The notes: a model not told the origin generated them from the letters alone. Positions 36,401 through 48,416 are shown, counted from the first letter of the stretch. The stretch is DNA of 64,000 bases from Peribolospora baueri (GCA_029717555.1 JAMDHS010000064.1:57365-121364); one strand, 5' to 3'. Made by a program: numbers and translations.

Positions 36401-36774
36401 AGCGTAAGCGCTAGGACACGCGCTCACCTGATGGCGACGTCCCACAGCTTGCTTACCTCCCTCAGCAGCCACACGGCGAACCACTCGTCGTCGATGCAGT
36501 CGCCAACGTTCATGCGCCCGCTCAAAAAGATGTCCGTCTCGCCTGCAGAGGTGAGCGCGTTATCGACTTGAACGTTGAAGGCGTCTTTCTGCCATATGTA
36601 ACCTCCCACGGCGTCGCTGTTGCAGACTTCTTCCACGAACGTCGCTATGAGCGCTGCGAGCGCCCCTGCCTGGGCTATGCGCTCCGCGGGAGCCGTTCCC
36701 GGCGCAAAGGAGGGATGGAGAGTGTAGGTAAGCGCGTCATCGACCGCGTCTGCCCTGTCTAGAGCTGCCTCCAT
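33442..36774 (-). CDS. ECD: Ecdysoneless / SGT1 family protein
   Basis: Homologue of Ecdysoneless (human ECD/hSGT1), a conserved acidic protein linked to splicing, R2TP and transcription. Eight exons on the minus strand: 36774-36428, 36344-36257, 36162-35930, 35853-35712, 35638-35414, 35331-35081, 35007-34672, 34591-33442; 923 aa. Family landmarks: GGYIWQKDAFNV and NVGDCIDDEWFAVWLL, then GQFLLIEAADVLPKWVTPEN (cf. human LLIEAADFLPKW), then WIRQGRLHLIPL, and the TPEELDSMLAQRYG and MEEEMDDFI-like acidic half. The C-terminal third is Asp/Glu/Ser/Gln-rich with a QEQQ repeat (about 33730-33765) and ends GTLAARMGESLPRER. The start at 36774 matches where homologues begin; an in-frame ATG at 36930 would add 52 residues. 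Shares a short divergent promoter with the capping-protein gene. Confidence 0.92.
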
Positions 36775-37031
36775 GGTGGCGATATCGTCGCGAACTAGAC
36801 GAGATGGCGGTGGCGACCTGCAAAGGGTGGCCGTGCGCGAACGTTGGAATGGTGAATGCTTCTCGATCAGCTTCGGCTGATCGGCTGCGGCAAGCACAGC
36901 GCGAAGGGCGTGGGCTGGGGGCGATGGCATACAACCACCTCCCCCTCTTACCCTCCCGCAACCTCTCTTCCCTCTCTGCTTCTCTCCTCACATTCTCGCC
37001 TACGTCCTCGCCACTTGGACTGCTCTGCATC
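36775..37031. promoter_or_regulatory. Divergent promoter, ECD / capping protein beta
   Basis: 257 bases between divergent starts, or 101 if ECD begins at 36930. The part near 36940-37030 is C/T-rich on the plus strand, a typical leader for the capping-protein gene. Confidence 0.55.
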
Positions 37032-38358
37032 ATGTCAGACATCATCGACTCTCTACTAGACTTGTGCCGTCGACTCCCGCCCAAGAACATCTCCCAGAAC
37101 CTCGATACGCTCCTCACAGTCTGCCCCGACGAGGCCGATGAGCTGCTCAGCAGCGTAGACCAGCCCCTCAAAGTCTTGAACGACAAAAAGTCCGGGAGGG
37201 AGTATCTGGCGTGTGACTACAACAGGGATGGCGATTCTTACCGGTATGTGATCTGATGGGATGCGCTTCTCCTTCTTCGATGGGCGAGACGTTGGGCGCT
37301 GCGCTCGAAGAAGCGTGCATGCTGATGCATCCCTCTTCCCGTCTTGCAGGTCACCATGGTCGAACGAATACGATCCCCCTCTGACGGACGGCACTGTTCC
37401 TTCTGCACGGCTTCGCAAGCTTGAGATCGCCGCGAACGATGCTTTCGCCACTTACCGAGACATGTGTGTGACGACACCCGCCCAATCGAACTCCGCCCCT
37501 GGCTCACACTGAGGGTGGACTGTCCTTCCTTCTCGTGCTTTGTCCTCCGACAGGTATTTCGACGGGGGCATATCTTCCGTGTATCTCTGGGATCTGGACG
37601 ACGGCTTTGCGGGTGTGGTCCTGTTGCAAAAAGGTCAGTGATCAAATGACGGACGTCGGAAGCCAGGCTCTCCTCCCTGTGGCGCCGCCTGATTGACCGC
37701 TGCCATCAAACTACCCGATGTCCTCCATGACCCAGTCCTCCCGCCGGCGGGCTCGAATGGCGCGACGGGATCGTGGGACTCGCTGCACGTCTTCGAAGCT
37801 GCCGAGCGCGGGCGGTCGGCGCACTACAAGCTCACTTCGACGGTTATGCTCAACCTGGTCCGGGAAGAGGAGTCCAAACTGGGCAACATGGATTTGAGCG
37901 GGAGCATGACCCGGCAGGTGAGCAAGTGACAGCGATGGCGCAGTGGCCAGATTTGGAACCCTGACCGACTGTTTGGCCAACCGGCTCTCTCGGATGTCGT
38001 CTCGTGTTTCCTCATTTGAACAGGCAGAGCAAGATGCGCCGTTGCCGGAAACGTCGGCCCACGTTTCCAACGTGGGCAAGATGGTCGAAGACATGGAGCT
38101 TAAGATGCGAAATCTCCTTCAGGTGAGCCAGCTGGAGCTGTCCAGGACCTCACAGTTGATTCGCCTCCGCCCGCCCTAATTAGGGCTGCTGTACACCCGA
38201 AACCTGACGCGACCGTGCTATCGTGCCGTTCTCAGGAGGTGTACTTCGGCAAGACGCGGGACGTGGTGAACGACCTCCGCTCGGTCGAGAGCCTCGAGAA
38301 GAACCGGATCCAGCGCGACCTTCAGCGCGAGCTCCTGGGCCAGCTCGGTCGGCGATGA
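37032..38358 (+). CDS. CAP2: F-actin-capping protein subunit beta
   Basis: Beta subunit of the CapZ heterodimer that caps actin barbed ends at cortical patches. Six exons: 37032-37243, 37350-37463, 37554-37633, 37736-37917, 38024-38122, 38236-38358; 269 aa. Family blocks are clear: [111 protein letters not shown] and the C-terminal [16 protein letters not shown] tentacle region. All introns are GT-AG. The length matches the usual 270-285 residues. Its alpha partner is not in the window. Confidence 0.96.
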
Positions 38359-40396
38359 AGGATAGCATGAAGGGAGAGCGGCAGTTTGGTCGAGGGGAGT
38401 TATACCGCGGGGTTTTGGAGAGAAAATGTGCTGCTCTCCGTTCGGCGCCTGTTCGGTCGGATGGAGGGCGTGCAGAGAGCGAATGGTTCGTCTTCGAAGC
38501 GTTCCATAGCGCGTGCGTATGTTCCATGCTTATATGGCGATCGCACCGGGACTTCAAGGCGTCGATACCACGGAAGCGCGTTCGACTCTTCCAGACGCTT
38601 TCCAACGTACCGTCCTGTCGAGTACATGTGAATAGGTTCGACAGGCATGCAGGGTCTACTTCTGAAAAGGAAACATGGCCGGATCGGAGAGGACTCGAGC
38701 GACGTTGAGATGGTCGACAAATGTGTCACCTGCACGAAGCAGCGCTCCAAGCTCGTGTCTGGCCCACCTTGACGGGTGGGGTGCAAGCTTGAAACGCCGA
38801 ATACCAAAGTCGCCACCGTTTTGAGCGGCACCGACGAAGGAAAAAAAAGGACAGGCAATGACTGGGGCCGCTAGAAGTGGCGGAGCGAGAAGAGACACGC
38901 GCGCGCGCGTCCTCAACCCGCTCGCACCGCCCAACGGGACGGCGCAACCCGGCCGGAAAAACCGAGCTCGCTTGGAAGAGATGCGGCCCCTCGCTCTGGC
39001 TCCTCTTATACGCCGTCAGCGGCAATGGCACTTCTGCCGCCGGGCACCTTGAGAGGAGCGGTTGGGTTTCCGCTAACCGCCATCCGGTACGGACTACCGC
39101 ACCGTCGTTTTTCTGGGAGACGCAAAACGGGGCGGCGGGCGACGCGGGAGACATGACGATCCACTTTGACACATGTCCCTGACAGCCGGTTAGCACACGG
39201 AGCTGTGATGTGACGGGACGCATCGACTGGAATGCCGAGTCGTCTAGAAACGCTGACAAGCGAAGAAGGCGAGACGGGCGGTCGTCGGTCGGTTCTTCCG
39301 CCCGACCGCAGCCGACTGAGCCTTACTTACCGCAGCATACCTTCCTCTCTTGAGCCTCGGTCACCTTCCTCATTCTTTTCCTTCCACAAACAACCCCTCC
39401 AACCAGCGCGGTGCGAGACGCCGATGCAACTGCCTGCGATCCCGCCCGTGTCACGCGCGGTGCGGCGGCCTATCCCGGCGGTATCCGGTTTTCTGAGGGG
39501 AGAGGGAAGGCAAAGTAAAGTTACCGTCGAGACCCGATTAAGCCGGAGCGCCCGTCCCCTTTTCGTTCTCTCTCTTCGGAGGACGGGACGTCGTCCGGCT
39601 TGTCGTCGGATGGCGTCGTGGCGGGGGCTTGACTTTGTGGCTCGTACATGTGTTCCACGTTCATTTTGTTTTCTCGTCCCGTTTTTCCTCTGTTCTCGAC
39701 GACCGATCTGTTTTCATTCTGGCCAAAGGCAGCCGTCCTGTACGTCTGATATCGTCCGACGCGGATCTTCTTCAACATCTGCATTTTGGCAGTTTTCGGC
39801 CTGGCCTGCGACTTGGTTGGTTGGTCCCGAGCGGAGAGAGCTCGTAAGCATGCGAGGCGCGCCGCAGACTCTCGTGACGATGCGACTCGAGCTCGAACGC
39901 CGGTCGTAGCCACCTCAGGAGTCCGTTCACCTCGAGAGGAGTCGTGCGAGCGTCGCTCTAAGCGAAGGGAGGGTCCGTTACGATGAAGAAAGTGTCCTCA
40001 CAAACGATCGACACGCCGGCGAGAGCTTGGGGACGAAACACGGTCCGAGGCGGTGCGAAGAAGTAACGAGGAGGGCGCGGAGGGCGGTGGGAAAGGTATA
40101 CCCTGAGCGAACGGAAAGGGGGGTGGGGGAAGAGACAGACGGAAGACAGAAGACGGAAGACGAAGACGAGGATGCGGCTGCGAAGGCGGAGCGGAGAACG
40201 ACGAGACCCAGTGAGGAGAGGAGACACTAACTAGCAAGTGTATGGCCATACACGACTGATCAGTTCGCGGACAAAAAACGAGCACGGTATGAAGAACGGA
40301 TGAGCCGAGAGAGGGGTAGCAACTGAGATCAAAACTGCCATCGAAAAGCCGTCGAGGGGAAACTCGAGCATGATGAATCGAGGCGAGGAAGGGAGA
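38359..40396. other. Intergenic between convergent genes, no gene supported
   Basis: About 2 kb, long for a convergent gap here. Many short overlapping frames on both strands; none has a believable start, conserved motif or consistent splice pattern. A small unannotated gene or non-coding RNA could be hidden, but the sequence alone does not show one. Confidence 0.45.
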
Positions 40397-43300
40397 CTAA
40401 ACGCTTCCAAACTCGTAGAAGGCGAGACGCTCGTGCGGGTCGCGGACGACGGTAGCGTCCAACGCGGCCGGCAGTTGCCAGTACTTGCGATGGGCAAGAA
40501 CGACGACGAAGGAGGAAGGGAGACGCGGGTGAGCGGCGCTTGTGACGAGCGGCAGCCAAGACAAACGTGTCGCGCCGCTTTGCTTCTCACCTGTCGCATG
40601 TCTCTCTGTTCCTCCAACGCGATCTGCGCCTTGTCTCTCACGAGCCAGACCAGAGGCGGTGGCGCGAGCAGCTCCGGAGGATACATCGTCCGCTCAGCCG
40701 CCTCCCACTCCGTCTCGGCGTCGTGGGAGAAGTCGAGATGCTGGAGAAGCGGGGGCGCGCCGTACTGCGCGAAGATTGCCCGTGCCGTCGAAGCCATGTC
40801 ATCGAAGGCCTCGGCTGTGCGAAGGGCAGGAACGAAAGAAGGGAAGAGATGCCAGCCAGCCAGGGAACGGGCCGGTCAGCGCCACCACGGACGAAAGGTG
40901 AAGACGTCGAGGGGGAGAGTGAGGGGCTCACATTCCAAGGGCAAAGCTCTGCGTGCGCGAAAGTTCTCGTCGCCACCGAAAACGGCGTTGACGATGTCGA
41001 GGAGAGAGTTGACGCTCCGCCTCGTGTCGGCGGCGACCTGAAGCGGCGTCGCCGTCCTGGACGCGGAGAGCAGGGCTTGCGCGTCCATCGGCAGAGGCTC
41101 GCGGCCCTTTGCGAGGCTCTCAAAGTTCTGCAGAGCCAGCGCCGTGGATGGGTTTAAGAGCAGATGTCCGTGCGAGCGGGAGTGCCAGAAGCCGTGCGCA
41201 GCGACGAGGAGGAAAAGAAAGGCGGAGACGGCAAAGCAGGCGGTGGCGAGGTGCATCTCGCCCCGGCTCGCGAGCACGCCGCCGAGAAGGAGCGGCTGCG
41301 GGATGAGGAGAAGGCCAAACCAACGGAGCACAAAGACGACGTAGGCACCGCCAGTCTCGGCGAAGGAGATGGCGACGCAGCCGACGAGGTACCGGAACAC
41401 GGCGACTAGGGCAGCCACCAAGGTCAAAGCAGGTATGGTGACGAGCGGAAAGAGCATCGAGTAGGCGGCGGCGTAGGGCAGAACGAGCATGCAGCACGCG
41501 AGACCGACGGTGGCGGAGAGCGCTGGCGGGAACAGAGCTGTCAAGGGGACATGCGTCCGCCCAGAAATGTCTTCAGCTTCATTTTATGACCAACGAACCA
41601 ATCCTCCCCATCCCCGACCCGCGGCAGGAATTGTTTCCTGCAAACGGCTGGCTCACCTCGGAAGCGTTGTCGCGGAGTGATGGAGCGCTTCAGCCCGCGT
41701 ACCGCCCAGGCCTTTCGGACAGGCTGCAGAGCGAGCAAAGCGGGCGCGACGAGGGCGACGAGTATGCCGATGGACAGGAAGAAACCGGCGACGTTAATGG
41801 AGCCGTTGGCAACCTGACGGCCTACGGACGACGAGAGTTGCCACGCCTCGGCGGCGTACGCGATCGAGGCGGCGAGGGTGAACCAGGCGAATGCGATCCC
41901 GGTCTGATCGAAGGTGACGAGGTCAGCGAGCGCGACACGTGGACGAAGGAGAAGGGGGGGTTAAGCATTTCAAGCTCACAGAGAGCACAAATACGGCCTG
42001 GAAGGCAACGAGACGGCTCTCGGTGTGAGAGACCGGGCTCGCAAACCTGGCCATGGCTGCAGAGAGACAAATGGGAGGACGAGTGAGGACGGGCGGGCCC
42101 GCGAACGCTAGACTCGGAGGAGGACTCACCTCGAAGGGCGAGGACGGCGGCAAAAAAGAGAAAAATGACAAGAATGGCGGGGCAGGTGAGATGAGCGAGA
42201 CCGTTGGGGACGGCGCTGGTGCGAAGGACGGGCTTGAACAGGCCAAAGACGGCCGTCTCGCCTGGCGCTTCCGCGTCGGTCAGCGTGGCGATCGGAACGA
42301 CTGCAGGAGGGAGGAGGAAGAAGGAGGGGAGATGAGGACCGAGTTAGGTACCAGGCCTCCCGCCCTAGGTCACAGGAGCGATGGCGCGGCAAACGCTCAC
42401 ATGCCCCGGCGAGCACCGATCCCGTAACCATGGTGACGATCCAGAAGGCGCCCTTGCCGACGTGACCGTCGTCGGCAAGATTTCCCCACTTGACGTCTCG
42501 CTTGGTGTTTCCCGGAATCATCCTCACGCCGGGGATGTGGTGGACGCCGCGACCGACGAGCATGAACCCCTTCACACCGGTCCCCTCGGCCATGGCCGCG
42601 TACATCTGAGTCTGCATCCGCTCCACCTCCTCGTTGAGCGCCCTGAGCTCACTCCTGCCCCTGCGAATGTCGCGGTACAGGGCAGCGAGCACGTCCGAAG
42701 TAACGCCAGGGGCGGGTCGGAGGAAGGGCTGGTACCCTTGGGCGCGCGCGTGGAACGGCGGAGGGTACTGGTACTGTCCCGTGCTGGCCGTGCCCGCCGA
42801 CTTCTCCGTCGCGTGTGCACCAGCACCGGTGGCGGCGCCCCTCCTACCGGCCCGCGTCGTCGTCGTCGTCGTCGCCCTGTGCGGGAAGGACGCGTCGCCG
42901 CTAGAGTCGTGACTCCGACTCCGACTCCTGGAGAAGAGAGAGGCGATGGAAGACCAAGCGCCGGCGGTCGTGTCGAACTGAGTGGGAGGCGAGTCTCGCG
43001 GCCGGGGATCAGCGAGCAGTCCGTCTGGACTTGAGACGCGTTGCATGGGACGAGGGTACTCGGCCTCAGGGCTCGTCACCATCCGGCTGTCGCTCGTGAG
43101 CCATGGCAGATCAGCGCCGCCGCCGCCGCCACCGAGGACGCCGCCTTCTTCGGCGCTCAGTGGCTCATCCTCGACGTCGATGTGCGTCGTCGGCGGCGGG
43201 CTCAATACAGCCGACGACCTCCTCGGCGCGGTCGTCTCGCGACTGGCGCGCGCTGGCTCGTCCTCCGCTCTCGTCGTCCGACGGCTGTGATGGCTGTTGG

Positions 43301-45773
43301 ACATGTCGAGAAAGTTGGCCTGGTCGTGTGCTCGGAGCGTCCTCATGTCCGTCATCGTCGTGGCTGCCGGCGAGCTCGTCGAGCCGCGGCCGCCGCCTCC
43401 CACAGGGCTCCAGCGCCCTTGGGGATGGTCGCGAGATTCAGCGTAAGCGGACGACGTGGTGGGAATGTCGGAGGAGAGATAGGGCCCGCGCGCGCCGTGC
43501 TCGGGACTCGTACGGAGCCTAGAGTCCTGTGCGCCGAACTCGCGGTAGACGGTGGCGGGGGAGGAGAAGGGATCGGTCGTGGTGGTGGTGCTGGGAAGGC
43601 CGACGTGGACGCCGGGGGCGCTCTGGCTGGAGAATTGCATTTCGATCGGCGTCGCGGGCTCCATATGACCCCCTTCGCCGACCCTTACCTGGCTTCCAAG
43701 CGCAAACCTACTAAAGCCGCACCCGCTCGCTCTCTCTCTCTTGTTGCTCAAACCAACCTCGACAAACTTGGATCCGACGAACCGTCGCGTAAGCTTGTCC
43801 GCCAGACTGGACCGCTTGCCCTCTGTCGTCTCGTCTGCGCGCGAGACGTAGCGACGGCGCATGAGATAGCTTCCGAGAGGGGCGACGTACGAACCGAGCA
43901 GGTGTGGGTCCGAGAAGGTGCGCATCCTCCGTTTCCCGCCGCCCTTGCCCTTGCGCCTGATGTGCTTGGACTCTGACGATGGCCGAACCGAGGGCCGCGC
44001 CGACGAAGATTCGGGCTCCGCATCCGGAGGAACCTGGCGGGACACAGCCGCCGCCGACGGCGTCTCCTCCTCCGCGCCTTCTTCGCCCTCCGGAGCGACG
44101 GGCTCGAAGGAGGTGATGTACCTCGCCTCGGTGAGCTCGAGTCGTTCGAGGGCCTTGTTCCTCTTCCTGAGAAGCGTCGAGAGCTCGGTGGTGTCACTGG
44201 GGAAAAAAGGGAGGAAACAAAGCCGATGTCAGCTTCTACCGTCGCGCCTGGTTCGGCCGATCCCATCTGAACGACGTGGGAGGAAAGCCGAACCTAATTC
44301 CGCGGGACGCTTACCAGACAGCGTACACGCCTTGAACGTCGATCTGCCTATCCGGGCCTCTCCTCCGACCCCTCCTCTCGTCGCCACCTGCTGCCTGCTC
44401 GTCGTCGTCCGCGGGTCGGGCGGCGCCGCCCTCCACGTCAGTCCGCTCAGCGCGTCGACCGTCCTCCAAAGCGTCGACGTCGACGTTAGCGTCGGCCTCC
44501 CTCTCGTCCTCGCCCGCGCTGAGGCCAGTGCGGACGAAGAGGGCTCTCAGGTCGGCCTCTCCCATGCCGACAAGCGCTTTGAACGTGGCCTTGCCCTTGG
44601 CCCTCTCGACGGCCTCCCGGCCTCCGCCGCGGCGGGCCCTCGTCACCTTCTTGGCCAAGCCCAAGCTGAACCAGCCTATCTCGAGTCCACCACATCGGAC
44701 GTGTCGAAAGAGGTGGCGAAACCGATCGAGCGCGTTGAGCTCGAGCTTGAGGAGGAGGAGGACGGGTAGGGTGGGGAGGACGAGGGTGAGGACGACAAAC
44801 ACGGTGAGCCGGAGAACCAAGCCAGTGGGCAATACGGCGGCGGAGGACGCGGCGCGCTCGACTTCGACGGCGGCGAGGAGACGGAGGACGCTAAAATCGT
44901 CGAGCGAGTTCCATCCGCCGCTCAGGGCGCCCGAGCTGGATGGCGACGGAGGGTCAGACTGGCTAAGCTTGGGAAGGCGGCCGACGAAGTAGATCGGAAG
45001 GGCGGCTCCGAAGCCAGCGACGAGCCAGATGAGGAGGATCTTGAGGACGAGCCAGAGGAAGCGCAGGAAGAGCTCGTCGTCCGTCAGAAAGTGCTGGCGA
45101 GAGGAAGAGGAAGGATGCGCGGGAGGGTAAGGAGGTATGAGGGGTACTGGATGACTGCAAGTCCCGTCGGCCGCTCGAGAAGGGGGGAAGAGCCAGGCGA
45201 AGAAGCCATGGCCTATGCGCGGTGGTCGCCTGGAGAAGACGACGTCGAAGGGGATCGGCAGCAAGATGAGCACCGGTATCGGTGAGGCGAGCAAGCGCAC
45301 TCACTCTTTCTTCACGAACCACTCCCTGCAGGCGTAGATGTGCCTGTTCTTGGGCCTCTGCGAGCCGAAGAGGAACTGCGCTCGCTCGCGGTGCGCACGG
45401 ACGGACGGTGAGCGATGGGACGGACGCTTTCTCGCAAAAGCTTCCGCCGTCGCACGAGCCATGCGAGGGGACGTCGACTCACCCAGACGAAGGATCCGAC
45501 CAGCACACCAAGGACGACGGAGGCGAGCGTGCCGGCCGCCCGGGCGTCCATGGTCGAGTCGGTCTTGGAAAGCGTTTCGCCTGTCGGTGTGCCGGCTGCC
45601 GCGGCGGTGCCCGTCTCGACGGGCCCTGCTGTCAGGGTCGAGGTGACGACCGCGCGGGGATTGGGCGGAGCGGCCGTAGGGGAGCTCAAGGCGGGGGGCG
45701 TGCTGAGAAGGAGAAGAAGGGATGCCAAGGCGAAAGAGACGAGGGCAAGTGGTAGGGGCGACGGGGGCGGCAT
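40397..45773 (-). CDS. CSC1/OSCA-type (DUF221) stress-gated cation channel
   Basis: Ten exons on the minus strand: 45773-45483, 45375-45305, 45229-44315, 44196-42401, 42300-42130, 42056-41980, 41903-41657, 41537-40932, 40814-40591, 40483-40397; 1,494 aa with phase kept. The order matches the family: N-terminal hydrophobic leader, TM segment running into FLFGSQRPKNRHIYACREW, two more TMs (FLRFLWLVLKILLIWLVAGF; LRLTVFVVLTLVLPTLPVLL), a cytosolic domain with CDTTELSTLLRKRNKALERL, then the 7-TM domain opening RDVKWGNL and VGKGAFWIV. The cytosolic part is swollen by a Ser/Thr/Arg-rich stretch of several hundred residues (within 42700-43950) that homologues mostly lack. The last exon uses an AAG acceptor and encodes 28 residues. 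Expected at plasma or vacuolar membrane. Confidence 0.9.
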
Positions 45774-46119
45774 GGCATCGTCGTCCTCCGCCTTGACGGG
45801 TCGTGTCTGTCGCGCGTCGCGTCGTCGACTCGGCGGGGCGGACGAGCTGGGAGGAGGGACAAGGTGAGCGAGGGCGGAGGAGGGAGCTGTGATCGAAAAG
45901 AGTGGTAGAGAAAAGAAGAGAGGGAGGAAAGGCGAGATGAGAAAGGAAGGAGGCGAGGGTGGGAGAGGGAGAAGGGACGAGGAGGGAGGGGAGAACGGCC
46001 AAGCTGGAAACCGCTCGGGCCTCTTTTCGTCTCCTTCATCCTTCTCCATCCAGTCCGCCGACCATCGTCCATGCTTGCCGTCGCTATTTCCGCTCGTCCC
46101 CCTCGCGAACTACTCGTCT

Positions 46120-46146
46120 CCATCCATCCATCCATCCATCCATCCT
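46120..46146. repeat. CATC microsatellite
   Basis: Tandem CATC units upstream of the channel gene; simple sequence. Confidence 0.85.
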
Positions 46147-46798
46147 TTCGCCTAGACTCGGCACCCAACGCACCCGCCGTCCTATTCGCCGCTCTCTCCT
46201 ACACGCTCACCTCGCAGATGGAATGGAGAAGGGGGCAGGCTGGGCTGCGATAAGGAGGGCTGGGCAGGCGATGCGATGCGGCTGGCTGGCTGACGTCGTT
46301 TGGGAGACGGGAGATGGGTGGGCGGCGATGCGACGTGATGAGATCGGCTGTGGCGGTGGGCGGTCGGAGTTGAAGGGACGTGGGAGGGAGAAGGTGTGGA
46401 GGGAGGTGTGGGTATGACCGACGACGCAACAAGGGCAACTCTGTGCGCTCACATCCCAAGGTGCGGTCAGACGACGGTACAGTCAGTCATTAGTTACTCT
46501 TTAATAGGCGACCTGACACATGCAATACGAGGGACGCCTGTGACGTGACGGACGTCGTCGTCGTCATCGCCAAGTCCCCGACGTCACTCGACCGACCCTC
46601 CCTGCTCCGTGCCAAGTCGGCCAAGCCAGCCTGCCCGAATGCTTCATGCTTCCCGTGTGTATGTATGTGTCTTCCGTCGACGGCTGTGCTGCATTGCATC
46701 GCTGCTTCTCCTCTCGTTCCCAAGGCGACTCCCCCGTCCGGCGGCTCGCCAGCCATCCTCGCACGAAAGCGGCGGTAACGAAGAGACTAACTAGCTTA

Positions 46799-46814
46799 TT
46801 AGCCGGCCGGCTAA
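46799..46814. promoter_or_regulatory. 16-bp perfect palindrome
   Basis: TTAGCCGGCCGGCTAA is fully self-complementary. It lies about 130 bases beyond the phosphatase stop codon, on its 3' side. A dimeric regulator site or a hairpin in the 3' region are both possible; no evidence separates them. Confidence 0.4.
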
Positions 46815-46946
46815 CCGAAACTACCACTCCGTCTTGCATGGCCATGGCCGTGGCCGGGCAGGGTCGCACAAGCACGTGGCTCGTACGGACGCTAGCTAAG
46901 CTACCCCACCAGGCCGAATAACAATCTAGTCTACGTACACGCACGT

Positions 46947-48416
46947 TCATAACGAAGCTGGCTGGCGCATGCCGAGGTGATGGAGGAAGGAGTGCGAGTA
47001 GCTGTGCGGCGCGGATGCGAGGGGATGCGACGGGACGGGACGACAGACGAACGGCCACGACGTTCAGCGGTGGGACACAACCGCATCGATCGGAAAGCGC
47101 AGAGACGCAGACGCAGACGCACCGCACAACCTGCTCATACGTCTTCTCAAAACCGTCCTGCACACATCACCGACCCACCGACCGACCAACCGACCGACGG
47201 GTATCGACCGCAAAGGGGGAGCCACGCAGTCCAGTCAGTCCTCCTCTCCTGCCGCTCCCATCCGTGCGACGCTCTCGACGACCGCTCACCGAGTTCGAGT
47301 AATAAGGATCTACGATCGTCCGTCCGTCGTCAAAGGCTCCGAAGAGTCGGATCGAAGCTTTGGCCTCCCGAGGCGCCACACGCTGCAATTCGCGCAGATT
47401 GTTTGTGCTTTTTTATTTTTTTTCCGTTCCCAAACGAGCGACGACGACGGAGGAGAGGAAGAAAAAGTGGTCGGTCAGGTAAGGCCGTTCGTCCTGGACC
47501 GGGGTGACGTTTGAAATCCAAGCCGCTTCATGTGCGCCCCGCACCGTACTCACTCCATCGCAAGGATCCAATCAAACTCGTCAAAGTCCTTTCGAGAAAC
47601 TTGACGTGCGACAGAGTCGATCGGGACGCCATGCTGACGTGCGAGAGGGGAACGGAAATACGAAGAGGCGGTGGAACGGTCTGTACGAGTTGTGCTCACT
47701 TCCTCCTTTCGACCCCAAGCGGCCCCTCACCTTTCGGCACGTAGCTACCGTCCTATGCGTGCACGGAGAGGGAGAGAGAATCACAGAAAGAGCGGTCAGA
47801 GGTCGATCGGGGCGAGTCGGCGGCACCCGACACCTTACCTCTCGTCTGGATCTTCGTCCTGAGTCAAATGCGAAGGGACAGACCAAAATGAAGGCGAGAA
47901 AGGAATGTCTCCTTCAGCGACGTCAAACGAACTCGAGATGAAGCCACAGCCGGCTCTCCTCAGCCCGTCTGCGACCACTCACAATGTGGTATCCAGCGGT
48001 ACCGCAACTCTCTATCCGACCGAATCGCTCCTTCAGCCCACTCCGATTTACAATGTCTCTGAACACGGCGCCCGCCACTATCGTGTCGCAACCAGCGTCA
48101 TAGGAAGACCAAGGAGGGGACGCGGACGTCTCGTCAGCGTCCCGGCGACAGTGATTTCTTCGAAAAGCTATCCGATCTGAGCTGGAAAGCACAAAGCTCG
48201 GTTTCAAGGAATCGAAGGTACCCACTGGGACTGCACGGGCCGAGTGAAAGGACGAAAATGGGCATGAGAAGCGACGACGATGCATCAGCGCTCCACGTTG
48301 CCCCGCCCACGCGAATCTCTGCCGAGCGACGCCGCTTCCTTCGCCCACCTCCTACAGATGTTGCCCAGGCAGACAAAAAGAACGTTGATGGGCTTCTCTC
48401 CCGCCATGTTCGCCAT
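46947..48416 (-). CDS. LTP1: Low-molecular-weight protein tyrosine phosphatase, nine exons
   Basis: Cysteine-based acid phosphatase removing phosphate from tyrosine. Exons on the minus strand: 48416-48349, 48230-48226 (5 nt), 48077-47983, 47858-47839 (20 nt), 47752-47731 (22 nt), 47633-47554, 47407-47290, 47157-47123, 47001-46947; exactly 165 aa plus stop, close to the family's about 157. Joined product shows the P-loop VCLGNICRSPMAGAVF (Cys16, Arg22), ESCGTAGYH, DEDPDERTVATCRKHGVPID, FDEFDWILAMD, and the general-acid motif DPYYSNS (Asp130), then GFEKTYEQVVR. The 5-nt exon 2 is needed to give the Ser-Pro-Met that follows the P-loop arginine. The 3' splice site of exon 7 follows an A-rich stretch but is the first AG after a good pyrimidine tract. 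Divergent from GID8. Confidence 0.93.

Larger units (their letters stand above)
45774..46946. other. Intergenic: upstream of channel gene, 3' of phosphatase gene
   Basis: About 1.2 kb. It should hold the channel promoter and leader (purine-rich on the plus strand near 45890-46000), a CATC microsatellite (46120-46146), a 16-bp perfect palindrome (46799-46814) and the phosphatase 3' end. No gene seen. Confidence 0.5.

Noticed and set aside
38860-39910. Several overlapping frames between the capping-protein and channel genes
   Set aside because: No consistent frame, start or splice pattern on either strand; not enough to call a gene.
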